A stretch of 64,000 bases of DNA from Parus major (lineage: Eukaryota; Chordata; Aves; Passeriformes; Paridae), in contig NC_031769.1 in NCBI RefSeq assembly GCF_001522545.3, positions 6,185,513-6,249,512 of the forward strand, in the 5' to 3' direction. Below, piece after piece: positions 28,301-42,336 of the stretch. Position 1 is the first letter of the stretch. Every line of letters starts with the position of its first letter. The position numbers and the translations under genes are program-made. Below the pieces are notes generated by a model that did not search any database, had not been told where the DNA came from, and worked only from the letters and a program-made list of their open reading frames with translations.

Positions 28301-31300
28301 CAAATTATTTGTACAGCCTGTTTTAATCACACACATCCTTGTGGAAATGACATTATGCACTTCAAAAAGAATTCTGAACAGAACATACTTCACAACTCTA
28401 CAGAAATTCTGTTTTTAACATACATGGAAGGAACTTAAATCTCTTACTAAAAGTAAGAGATTACTAGCAATTAGTAAATTAATGAACCTATTAGCAAAGC
28501 TTTTCTGTACAGGAGGGTGTCTGTTCCAGACCCTGTGCTGCACCAAGAAATTGTTAAACCCACTAGTTTACCTTTCAAATCACATATTGGTGTGGTCTAC
28601 AACACGAAGGCTGAGCACAGCAGATGATGTTTGGATCAATAAAGGCCACTAATGTGGAGAACTTCAATGACAAGAAAAATACAGTCTAGTCCATTAAATG
28701 ACCTCTGAAGATCTAAGTCAGTTAACAGTTAACAGTATAAACATAGGATATGGGGCTTATGGATCAGGAAAAAGTGTATGGAGACACAGCAATTCCTCTT
28801 CAATGAGGCATTTTACAGCCATAGTGACACTTTAAAGTATCTAATGGAAGTTTCAAAGAGCCTGTTTTACCACCAATCTAGCATGTGATTTCTTCTCTGA
28901 AGCAAACCCTCACATCCTCTTTTTCACAAATTTATTTGCAGCTGTCAAGTAGGGGTTGCCTAGAGGAAAAAGCTTTAACACTTCCCCATCCTCCCCAACA
29001 ATGAAATAGTGACATGGATGAGAGCACCAATGTCACAGCAGCAGAAAAATCACTGTCATTTTTCCCTGTAAGTGATGGGACTGTGCATGCTAAGTAAAGT
29101 AAAAAGCCTACAGTGAAAATTTACTAACACTCCTCTGAATTTCATTTCAGCCTTCACTCAATCCCTCAGAGTTCAAGTCCCTCAGGAGAGGCATCACAGT
29201 GGCTTCTTGTGTGCACAATGCCAGGAACACCAGCAGGAGCTGCATGGCAGGAGCACAAGGACTGTTGTGAGAGGAATTAACCACATCTTGCTGTGTAAAT
29301 ACTGGTGTGCAGGAACACACACTCTCCTCCTATACATAAGGGAAGTAATTTTTGCTGCTGACTTTACCCATCACAAGGATAGGACTGCAGTTTTTAAGAA
29401 CAGTGAAAAATAAAGCAATCAGTAATAGAAATAATTGTGAAGTGGTAAATGCCACCTGTATAAGTGGGTATTATCTTATAAACACTACAAAGAAGGAATC
29501 ACCAAGATTGACTATAGCATGGGCAAGATGGAGGTCCAAAGGTGCTAGAATTGCAAGGCTGAATAAAAAGCAGAATAATGATGATGCCTCAGTGACACAA
29601 AGAAGAAATGAGAGAACTATTCTTTCAAATGGAAAGGGTTTCAGAAAGATCAAGAACTCTACTTCTCACAATAAGTCTGGGATATGATTTATCCTCTTAA
29701 GCCAGAGATAAGGGCACTTTTGAATTTGGACAGCAGAAGATGATGTAGTAGTGCTAAACTCTGAGTCATCAATATGCAGAGGAATGAAGTTTGCTTACTG
29801 ATGGGACTATATGAAAAAAGGGTAGGTAGGGGAAAGCTAAGAGACTGAAAACTGCAAAATCCACAGAAACCTGTAAATTGAGAATAATCATCCAATTGCT
29901 GCTGTGAAGAAACAAAGATGAGAGAACGGAAGTTAAAGAAAAGTACATTTCCCAACAATTGTTGGGAAAGTCCAAAAAAATCAATAATATAGGTTCTGAG
30001 ATCTGGATGCACACAGGCTTCAACAAAGCATAAGGGTCACCCCTTTGAATGGCAGAAGTTCTGCAGGAGGAAATCAATGACCATGTAACTCCAGATAGCT
30101 GCTACAAGTACCTGTGCTCACTTAACTCAGATGTGAAGAAGGTGAATGATTTTGGAGAGAAAAATGGAGTCCTTCATGCTCCCTACAAAATGGTGTTAGA
30201 AAAATGGATATCAGAAGAGTTTCCATACAAAGCAATACAGGAGAGTAAGCAGAGACAGGGAGCAGTAAAGGAAGAACACAAGGAGTAGAAGTAAATGAGG
30301 AAAGCAGAGGTGTGAGCACTGACACCTCTGGAATTGTTAGTTCAATAGCGGAAAGACTTCAGCAACTCTAAAGGGGAAAAAAAGAATAGCCCAGTGAGAG
30401 GGGATGATGAAAGGGAGAGGAATCTCATGATCCTCTCTGAAGAAACTGGTAATATTCTGTATAGAAAGAGATAGAACAAAGATGATTTGAGGTATGAATC
30501 AAATACAACTGAGAGGCAGTGGGAGCCACAAATGTTCTCATCTCATCTGATGTCTTTAGATTGCACAGTACTAACAGAGTTTATTCCAAGACTGAAAAAC
30601 AAAGAATACAGGTAGAACTATTCAGATGCAGGAGTTAAATTCAAAAGGTTTTCTTGTAGTAAGGGAACTTTCACTAAACCTAGAACTTGAGTTAAGAACA
30701 AAACAAAACCAAACAAAAAGCCACAACCTTATAAATGAAATATAGGTTTGCTAGAAGCATGCAAATACAGATGGGAATTGTTCTTACCACATAGGGAGCC
30801 CTCTCTTGAGAGCTTGCTTTCCTCCACAGTTTAGCAATTTGCTTCACTCTTGTAGCCCAGTCTGCAACCAAAAAATGCATCAATACACAAGGCTATGATA
30901 AGTCTATTTGAGATGCTTTCAAATCAAGATGCACCAACTGCTACAAAATATTCAAATTGATTCAGTAAATCACTCACCTGGGAATTCTTCCTTCAGGTTA
31001 GGGAAGTTGATATTTGTGTAGAGAACAGGTGCTACAGTTGCCATTTCACCCAGAGCTTCTTCCTTCTCCCACTTCAGGGTGCTTCTCTGAGCATTGGACA
31101 TGGTATCCCCTTCACCTTCCAGAGGTGGAGCAGCTGGTGCCCATGAGCTGTTGGGATCACTCACCATTGGATTGAACGCTGGATTCTTATCCCTGACAGA
31201 AGAGAAAAGGGGTTTGTTTTACAGATTTACAGAACAACAAAACAGACCAATTCAACTAGCAAAGTACTCATTCTGTTCGCTAGTTCAGCAGTAAACACAC

Positions 31301-34300
31301 TGCAAGAATACAAAATGTTTTGCAGTGGCTGTCAAGAACTAATAATATCAAATTATTAATAACCAACAGCACCCTCCAGGTGGTTTTCTTTACTCTTTTT
31401 TATTTAATGCTAAATAAATATCTTTTTTTCCCCATCTGAACTTACCTGGCATCAGTGTATGGCTGCTGTGTAATGGGAGAGAAGGTGCCCAGCCCACCTC
31501 CAGCAGCCAGACCTGTGTGAGGGAGATGAGGGTTGGGGCCAATCAGACCATTCATGAGGGGCACTCTTGGAAATGCATTCTCTCCTGGAAAAAGAAGTTT
31601 AAGTCACTCATTTAAGTTTTCGAGGGTAACTGCTACTAAGGCAGAGGTGCAACCTTTCACTGAGAAAACAATGTCTCCTCTAGTGAAAAACTAATTGCTT
31701 TAAAATTTTACAGTGCTGATCTTACTGTTTTGGGAAAGATTTTAAAGCATTTTTAAATCCTTCCCTATAAGTGTAAAGGATTCTTTTCTGCTCTATCACA
31801 TCCCTACACAGATTTTTTTTTTTGTCTAAAATCTAATTTTTATTCAAAAATGTATTCCCAAAACTTTAACAGTAGCCCATGCATTGTACTGCACCTTATA
31901 TTGAGGTAATAAACCTAAAAGCTAATGGTCTTCATGTTTTTTAGACCCAGATCCAAGCAACAAGCCATGGAAAATGTGGTTTTCAGTCCTTGTGGGATGA
32001 TCACTAGCCACCTAAATTAAACATCTCTTCTGAGACTCCTGAGCATTGTACCAAAGTAAGCCTCATTATCCACTAGCTTCCTAATTTGTAACCAATGAAA
32101 CAGATAACTCTACTCAAATGAGCATTAACATTTTCTAATTAAATGTCCAGTCTAGCTGTATGAAGGCAGAAAATGTTATTTATTTGATTACAGTATTACA
32201 AATGTGGCACAGGCAGATTCATTCCAGCAGATGGTATTTGCAGATGTTACTACACAGAATTAACTCTGGCCTTTGGATCCCATCACTTAAGTGAGATTAT
32301 AACTGTTGCCCCAGTATTTCCTTAAAAGCACAGAAGTAGCTCAGGAATCAGACACATCTGCAGGATGACACTGTATCATTCTCCCAGTTCGGGAGACTGT
32401 TTCTGATCTAAAGGTTATGTATGCTATACAGCAACTACAATTGTAACACAAGATTTAAGAGGATGTTACTGTGCTAGTAAACACAGTAACTACCTGTGAA
32501 GACCTGCAAACAAACAGGATGGAGAGTCAGGCCTCTGGTTTGCACTGGCTACTCGCTTGTCTTTATGAGAAGAGCAATCATTTTATTTGAAATTGCTGAA
32601 CCTTGATGCAAGCTGCCCTATTACTGAAGCATTTATCTCACAGAAACGTGCGGATCCTTCCACTGGAGCAGAACCAAACTGTAAATCTAAAACTTTGTTA
32701 TCAAGGCAGTTCCCACAGGGAGGAGCTGAAAATCTTACAGAGCTCAAATGCTGGAGCTATCCCCAAATACTCAAGTAACTGGGAAACAGACAATGATATC
32801 TGTATTATCTTCTGTTTTAAATCAACTCATTATGCACTTAAAACATGTTCCCTTCGAAGAAGGTTTTGAAGTATTTAGTTTTTATGAAAACTGATCCAAC
32901 TAGGAAACAGATCACTTTTCTTCTTACCCTTAATTCACTGATCAAATCAATTTGCGTAGTCCTTCTTGTAGTACCAGTATAAAAAAGTGGACACTCTTTA
33001 CATGAGCTCATGGAAAACCACTAGAGGTGTTTGGTGAGAAAATGAGCACGTTCAATCATATTCACACATACTGCTTAAAATACCAGCTCTACTGATACTA
33101 ACACTAAAACCAGTTTCTTGCCTTCAATACAAGAGCAAGATGCTGTATCAACTCATGGTAATTTTGCTAGTAATGAAGAAAAATAAAGTATAATTTCCAA
33201 AATAAATTTAAAATTTGTTTAGCCTATTAGCTAACTAATACATTAAACTGCATTCTCACAGAAATTAAGACAGTAAATGAGCGTTACAGAGACTCTTGCC
33301 TTACCCTTGAGGAGGTACTCAAAAGTAATTAAAGAGTGAAGTCAGAAGAGAACACATGCTTTATCACAGACTACTTTCCAAACCATTTAAGTGTCAGCTA
33401 AAATAAAAGCACCGATGTGTCAGAAAAATCTCAAGTAACTGTCCTTCTGTATTAGCAATATTTACATGGATGTTAATCACGTACTCCCTTCAGAACAGGT
33501 TAGGAATAATATTGCACAAATTAACAATGGTGGATTCCACAATTTTGCATAAGGTGTGTCCTACTTCCACATCAGCATTTAAAAGGTGCACAACTCTCCT
33601 GGCCAGGCTGCTGCTCACAAAAGCACCAGAGGAACATACCTTGGCTGTGCAAAGACATGAGCTGTGGTGGGGGAGGAGGCTGTGGCAGAGGAGCTGGCTG
33701 TGTGGCTGCTGGGCTCAACACAGCTGTGAACAAATCTTCAACATCCTTCCCTCCCAGCTCTGCAAAAAAAACACTCTGCATGAGTTGCTGGCATTGCTTG
33801 TGAACTGTGTTCCATAAAAGACAAGGAGGCTCAGAACACGTACCTGGGATTTTGTACAGTTTGCCAAGAATAGCACCTGGACAAAGTAAAGGCAACACAG
33901 GGTAAGTAATCATCAGAGAAAGCAATAAAAGTAATTGTGCAAGCAAGTCTAAATAGGGCTGTTAAAATACAGAGATGTGTCATTTGGGGGAAAGGAAAAA
34001 GAAAAGATGATTTTTACATAAGTTCTGTAGAAGACCAAGATTAAGGACGTGAATATTACCATCTGTGACCATTTTGTCTAGTTCTGGACTGAGGATTCCA
34101 TCTAACTGCTCTTCACTCAGTGGCCGTGAGCTCTGGTTGGCATTTGGCTGAGGCAGAGAAGAAGGGTCATCAGAGATGGGGCCAATATCCAATCCAGCTA
34201 GAGGAAGAAATAATATCAAATTAGACATGAATAGCAAAATTTATTAGTACTGAATAAAGAGCATAAACCCTGTTTCCTTCCCCTAGAATTCAGCTGTCAA

Positions 34301-37300
34301 TTAAACCAGGACTTTCTAATATTTGAAAGGTAAGACAAAATGAAACTTTGATTAGAAAAGGTTAAAAAACCTTCCCACTCTTTCCCTCCAGTTTACTGTA
34401 TTGTTTGAGGAATATTAATTGAATATAATGCAACTGGAAGAATGGGAAGCAAGACTGAGTTTAGGTTCAGCATAGTTTTGAATGTATAGGTTTCAGTATA
34501 TAGTTCCATTTAGACTATTTTTCACATTTTTAAAAGAATCATACCAATAGTAAATATGGTTCATCCTCATGTACCTGAATGTTTATTTCAAATGTTCTTG
34601 ACTTCAAATATTACATAAAATATTTACTGAAATGTTGTTGAAGTACAGCCAATACAAAACAAGTTAGTTTCTCTTTCAAAACAAATCCTGACTATTATGG
34701 GTTACGTCATAATGATTTGTTGGCACTAAGAAATCATAACTCACTACATAAATTTTCTAGTATCCCTTACAAGTCAATAAATCTCTCTTGTGAGAAAAAT
34801 CTGGTAAAAAAGAACTATGTCTTTTACTGTTTAAAATATATTTGTGTAATAATTACCAAATAACTCAAAATTTAACATAATGAAACATGCCATTCTACTT
34901 ATTATTTACATAATTCTACTTATTTTTTACATAAAGTGATGAACCATTATCTAGTGAAAACAAAAGGATACTGACTGCTTTAATCATGCTTTACTATACC
35001 CACATAGATAAAAACGCTTTTCATTTACAAAATATATCACTATGATAAAAACTACACACTACTACAGGAAGTAATATTTACAGTGGCAGCAAGAAAATGC
35101 ATGGGTTTGTATCATGAAACACAAAAAATTAAGGAAGGTTTTCAGAAGCTGTAAGCAAAACTTGATGCAGGACTCTTAAAGGCAGAGTGCAGAGTTTAGA
35201 GGTCGTGTTAGACTCAAACACCAGAGTGGAAAATGAAAACACGAATTAGTGACACAGTAAAGGAGAAGTAATTTCTACACATGCAGTTCTTTCACCTACA
35301 ACCACTAGGAAAAGAGGGCTACTGCTAACCATGGATCATCCATTGTTTAGATTCTTACCAAATGGGGAGGGTGAGTTCTCAACCTGGAAAGTGCATAAAT
35401 CAAGACCTACAGGACCCAAACCAGATAAAATGGATGATTACAACACGAAAACAAAAAAAAGTAAAGAAAAAGCTGCATGCTGAAAAAAGCTACGCAGGTA
35501 TGAGAGACAACAGCAGCTACGATTTATCCTCTCTTAAGCAGCAAAGCAAAGAGCCAAGTAAAAACAAAATGTTGACAAGTTTGGGCATTTTTTTGGTAGA
35601 ATAAACCAAAATCATTCCAAACCAAGGTATACTTAAGATATGAAAGTTGTATGAAATGACCTAGAGCATAACCTATAGATACACTACAACAAATACATCT
35701 GTAATAAAGAGGAAAAAAATCGAAACAATGACTAGAGAGACCCTACAGACATACATACCTGAATGATCTCCAGACTTTACCAAATCATCAGAAAGTATTC
35801 CAAGAATATCATCATCAGTATTTAAGACCTCAGAAAGATCAGCTAAAGGATCGTCAGCGCTGCCTGTAGAAGATGCAAAGAACAAAATCAACATTTCTAC
35901 ATCTCTGGTGATGTTCTTGAGCTGCAAACCCAAACACAGATGTACCAAGCTCTGAGGGTCTTCTATGCTGTGTTGAATCTGCAAGTGTCCCTGGGGTCAG
36001 AGACTGTGCTGAGCTGCAGCCCCTCCCTGCCAGGACTGAGCCACCTGCATGTTCTTGCTTTGTTTAGTCTTTTTAGAAGTGATAATGTGAACACATCATG
36101 TTAAACAAACACTGGATGATTTCAGGGAAAAAATAATCCCAAAATCTACTCTGAACTTGCAACCTCTAAGCCAGAAAGGACCATGAATGGATAAATCAAC
36201 ACACAGATTTTATTTAGGACAGCTCACAGTAGACCTATGAAGAGCATTTTTTTTAAAAAAGGTAATCAGTTACTTCTTTTACCATCACTCTCTTAATACA
36301 GAAGCAACTAATTACTACACCCTGATAGGAAAGTGAAACCTGAGAGTATGAAGGAATAGTAAATAAATAAAAATTGAAGCTGATACTTTTAAGATCAGAA
36401 GAAAACTTGAAGGAGCAAGAATGGCCAGAGGTAGAAATGTCATGTTTGTTTGTCATCTAGGAAAAACTGACCTGGTCTAGCAATTAATTCTTTAATATTA
36501 AATAATAAATTCTGGATACTATCATCTTCCTGACCTCCAATTCATTAGAGAGTAATTACTCCAAATGGCCCATCTGGTTTTATTAACTACTTGCTTTGGA
36601 TTGTTACAGATGTGCAACATTTGCAAAAAATGTTTGACAAACAAAAGTTGAGAAAAATATTTTTCAGTAAAACTGCAGACCATCATGATTACATGAACAA
36701 TCACTGCCAGACCAATAAAACATGATGAGATGGCAAATATAAATTAAACAGAAAAAAGGGATTAATACTAATCATAAAATATAGTGTGGACAACAAATAT
36801 ATGGCCAGGCTGAAGAGGGACCAGAAAGCCAAAAAACACACACATTTCACACAAATACTGATGTATTTCCCATTGTTACAATCCAACTGTCCCAGAAAGT
36901 ATACAGCTTAATTCAGAGCCTGGTGCCAAGGATTTACCTCTATCATGAGGTTACTTTCCAAACTGCTAAATTTAACAATGAATTACAAGTGCCTTCTGAT
37001 TTTCAGACACAACCTTTTTCCCTTCTTCCATTACCAAGTCAAAACAAAAACTGGTTTTCTTCACTTTACTATTTTTATTCATTTTTATCCTTTGTAATGC
37101 AGACAAGATGAAACCATCCTAATGAAATCAGTTTTTATATCTGCCACTCCACAAGGTGGATTAATAAGCCAGTGCAGACCAGTCCATTTAAATGTACAAA
37201 ATACAGCTCCTACTGATACCAGCAAAACTATCTAAAAGTGCCCTCAAAACTACACCACTTGGCAGGTGTAGTTATTTGTGTACCTGATAAAAGGTAGTGA

Positions 37301-40300
37301 AGAGCCTAGTTATTGGGGTTTGCTGGGTGTTTTTTTGGGTTTTTTTAAAAAGTTTGTTTGGGTTTTTTCAGATACTTCTTTTCCTTCTGGCAATTTGGTC
37401 TCATTATGCAAGTAACTATAACACCAGGCACCACAAGGTGATGTAATGACTTCAGCTGGCTGAAGGATTGATTTTAGCCCTTCTTTAACTTTCCTCAATT
37501 CCTGCTTGGAGACAGCTAAATATCAGGGAGAAAAAAACCACGGAGGAAGCACTGGGACTGTATTGGCAGCCTTTAATTCTTCTATACTATTTTACTTTAC
37601 AGTGCTTTTCTCCACTGCCTTAGTGCTAGGGAACAATCCCTAACAATTCAGCTTCTAATCTAAATATAAATACATTGTTTAAGTAGCTGGGAAGAGCTCA
37701 GGTGAAAAAAATGATCTAATATTTAAAGATAAGAAGTTTACCACCTGTAGCTAAAAACTGGCCATGAATATGGGTCTCTTAACTATGAAGAAAATCAGAT
37801 TCCACATTGGCCTTCAGATGAAATAAGCTGGAAAAACTATCCTGCTTCCAAAACAAAGTTTGTTAAGTCTATAAAAAGACCTGAGTGTTGGTGAGAGCAG
37901 AGGGATAGAGTCTATAATCCATAAAACTCACACAAGTCATCTAATCTAAAGCATGTTTTTACTTTTCTTCTTCTATTTTTTCCTTGTTTTAATTCCGTGT
38001 GTGTTAAATATTATCTTGGAAACAACGAAATCACTTGAGTCAGCTGCTTCAGAACACAATCAATAGCTGGTTGACATCTGCTGCCAAACAAATAGCTCAA
38101 TACTGCTCATTAATTTGACTCTTTCAGAATGGAGATGAAAGCCAAGACAAAGCAAAAAGGAAAATAATTTTCTTGTAATGCTGGATCTCTAAGAGAGCAC
38201 AGTTTTAATGCTATCTTGTGATCCTGATCCCTCAAATGCAGTTATTTATTTATGAAATTCTAAAATCATAAAAATGCCTCTCCCAAGGCTGCAGCCATCC
38301 CAAGATGCTTAATCACACAGTAACATTTCTAGTTATAAAATGTCCCTGCAGTACCTGAATCAGTTGCAGATACTCAGACAACTTCTCTCCTTTTGTCTAG
38401 GAACAATTTCTTTAGCATTCTCTGGAGACCTCACTTGAGTAGATGACTTTTTCAGCACTTACAGAAAAAAATACACTGAATTTAAGCTATTTCAAACTAA
38501 AGGAAAGGTCACATTGCCTGAGCCTTCACAGAACACACCTCATCAAGTGGCTTCTTTTTCATCAGGGACACACAGGTCAGGAAACTCAAGAGGCAGACAG
38601 TCCTCAGAATACAACAGATCTGAATCAACACCTTCAACTTCACCCATGAACAGACAGCAAGACCTGTGAGCAAACCTCTGCACTCAGCTCCAGCACTTGG
38701 AAGTGATTTCAAGGGTTGGTGCCATGCAGAACAGAGTGCACAGAGTGCCACGTGTTAGAAAAACACAGGAAAGGTGAGTTTTCTAATGTAAAATAAAACC
38801 AGCAACCTGTGCTAGACAAAAAGCAGGGCTGGGAGCCTAAAGGTCAGTTGAGTCACAGTTTCTAGAAATTAACACTAAACAAAGGACTCCCAAACCCCTC
38901 TTCTGGTCCAGCTCTGCCAATCTCCATCACTACTGCAATCCTGGCTGGTGGAAGGTTCAGCCACCCTTAACCAAAGAGTGAGAACAAATAAATGACAGAA
39001 CGTGTCCCTGAAATGCCCTGTCAGTTCAGGAGCAGCTGGAACACATCGCTGCCCTCCCCAGCAGTGCTGGGCACCTGCTGGAAAGCAGAGCAGGGTCACT
39101 TCTTCAGATGCTTGAGAGGTCTCTGGAAGATCAACAAACATATCTAAGCCTTAATCCTGGGATTACACAAATGGAATTTCCAAGAGAAGAACATTTTCCT
39201 TGTGGAAAAGACCTGTGCAATTAAGGAAGGACTCTGACAGGAGTCAGCAATCCGTGTGGGAAGTGGCACTGTAGGAAAACAGCACAGCTGGTGACAACAC
39301 AGTCCTGCAGCCCCCAGTGGAGGGAACAAACAGTTCATGTTGCTCCTGCTCCACAGCCAGCTCTGTAGGGAAATGGAAATGATGAAAGCATCACAGGTGC
39401 CTTGGGACACTGTTCTCATCTGCAGCTCCAGCCAGAAGGGAGCTCAGCAATTAGCCAGTGAACCAGGGCCTCTCACACAGAGGATGCTATTGTGGAAATA
39501 ACTGTGTCCCACAAAGTCACAGGCAAACTGGAACTGGTCAATACTGGCAGATGACTTCACCCACTGGTGCCCCAACTACACCAAACAGTTCCATCTGGAC
39601 CCAATTTTGGGATGGAAATCTGAACATTTGCAAGAGAACTGTGAAAGACAATTGAGTTGAGAACATTCCTATGGCCAGAAAACACTGTCCTTTGAGTGTC
39701 TCACATGTCAAATTGGAAAGACAGTAGGCTATCCACTAAAGCCATTGCTAGTGATTTATTTATTAATAGACATCTCTTTATTATTTATTTCTCTATATAA
39801 AGTTTTACAACTGTTTTTTTATGGAGAACTTTCAGACTTGGGAAAAACAGAACATTAAATTAACATTAACTTCATGATTTTCTAAAACCCTGTACTACCA
39901 TAACACATGAACACATTAGTGACTTCAAGCCTGCAATTGGATAGGCCAGCAAAGACCTCTGAAGTTGAATTTCTCTGGCTTCAAAAGAAAGCCAGGGTGG
40001 AAAAAAAGTCATAGTGAGCTTATCTTGTAGTGCTGGAACTAAGGAAATACAGACCATGCAACACTTCATTTCCAGCAGCTTCGCCTTCAGAAGTTACTTT
40101 TTGCATTCTCTATTATTCACAACTTAACTGTAGAAGAATCAATGTTTAAATATAATACAGCCTTTTGCTTTTTCATTTAGCAGATTTTCACTGAGTAACA
40201 ATCACAAACAGGTGACCTTTCTTCAAATGAATCTCTGGACAGTGGAAAATGTGACAATGTGTGTGCAAAGAGTTTTAGATGGAAAAACTTTGGGGATCAG

Positions 40301-42286
40301 CTGAAACACAAGCCACAAATTAATTAATATACAAAAGAAATAGCAGTTTTTAAAAATAAAGACACCTCTGGAAAACAGCATATACTACAAGACAGAGAAA
40401 AAATAATTTGAAGACAGTAAGGTTTTAATTGCTCTTTTGTATGAGGCTGCTCTTTCAGCAGCACTTTACAACCCTCTGGCTATTTGCAAAACTCTCAGCA
40501 GAACCTTCAGTAAGGTTTTGCTACAGCAGAAGCAAAAGATTGCCTAGGGGCTACAAACTGTAGCTGGAAAGGGCACTCATGTTCAGAAAGGACATGGTGA
40601 AACAAAATTCTGAGGAGACTGGCAACCCAAAATAACCTAAAACACTAAAGGAAAGAATATCTGGATGATATTCATCCAACTAGTATTCACTAGACTACTA
40701 AAAATATCATTTAATGAGAGTATCTGTGTTTTCTTCTAAAATGAACTGTATGCTTTTTCTTACACAGAGCGAATTTTCATGGATTTTATAGCCATGGATA
40801 TTACAGTCAAGATGTTGCAGATTTGCATTATGCACCAATTGCTGTGTCATCCACTGCTCTTTCTGAAACAGCTAAAGCCCTTGAGAAGAGTATCACTAAA
40901 TATCAGTGTTAGTTAACCTCACAAGCACAGTTCATATATAGAATGCTGAAAAATAAACCCTGGGAAAGAAATTGGAAGAGAGAGTGGAAAAGCCAAGCCA
41001 CCACAATAAACTCAAACTACTGAATTATCACTAAGTTTAGATTTGTATACCTGGAGGTCCCAGTTTTGCCTGAGCTGGAGTGGAGGTGGAGCTGAGAAGG
41101 GGGTCAGATGAAGGATCCAGGAAATTGGTGGCCAAGTTTGTTTTACATGAAAGTGGAAGTGACTCTTCAGGTAAATTGTCCAGGCTCATCTTGTTCTGTC
41201 TACTGGTATCCAGTAGGTCTTTCCCAAAGAAAGCTTCCTGCAAAGAAGACAAAATGATTTAAGGTAGGAAGAACACTGTATTGACTGAAAAATTTGAGTA
41301 AATGACAAAGCCACAATTAAAAGCCAAGGACTAATAAGAATATAAAAACACAGTCTCAGTCTCATAAACATGTATGAGACTGAGACTGTATGGCAATTCC
41401 AGTATGGCAATTTTCTCTTCCAGGCTATAAGGACTGGCTATAGTAGCTACAACTTACATTAGGAAGCTACATTACCAAAGTTTTAGGATTAAATTCATGT
41501 CTTAGGTTATACAGAAAAACTTTAGCCCTCTTAAACATATGTGGCACTGACAGTGTACCAATACAGTGTTATTATCTATCACAATTTGTTTATTATTTAA
41601 AATATTTCTCGTAGCACAAAAAGGACAGCTGAAGAAGGGGAACATTACTGGGAAACTTGGTCTAGAACTCTGGTTCAGTTTTGAGAATGACCATACATTG
41701 CATTTCACAAAATCATCCTCATGTCTAAGTGCAATAACAAAATACCTGAAGATGTTTAACTTACATTACAAAAGTGGCTTTTAAAATATTATGTAAGAGC
41801 TATCACTCAAGCTAAGCCTGAATACTCAGTAATTTGTCAACAACCCATCAAACTTTCAAATCAACCTTTATTCATTATGTAACTACCTTTCTGTTTCCAT
41901 GTTGTCTTTAAAATCTTGATTTAGGATACAGTTCTAAAAATAAATCTGAAAGTATATTTTTTTAGTAGCAATTATTGTAATACTAACAAAGAATCTAAGA
42001 AACATTCTAAAACATGTATTAAAAATATTTTTCCTTATTAATCCGAAGGAAATGTTTAAGTATTTTCTTTCCAAGTCACTTCCCCACTTAAGAAATACTA
42101 TTTTTTAAAGAGAAAATCTTCTGCCTCTCTGTTAATTCTTTGCTTTCAATCCCAATACAGTTCATGCCATGACGTTTGGCAAACATCTACAAAACAATGA
42201 AAGTTGCAACTTTAGAAAGTCCCCTTCACCATGAAGAAGGTGGCTGAGAAGAACAACAAGCCAAATAAGTGAGATACATATATATA

Positions 42287-42336
<50 letters not shown>

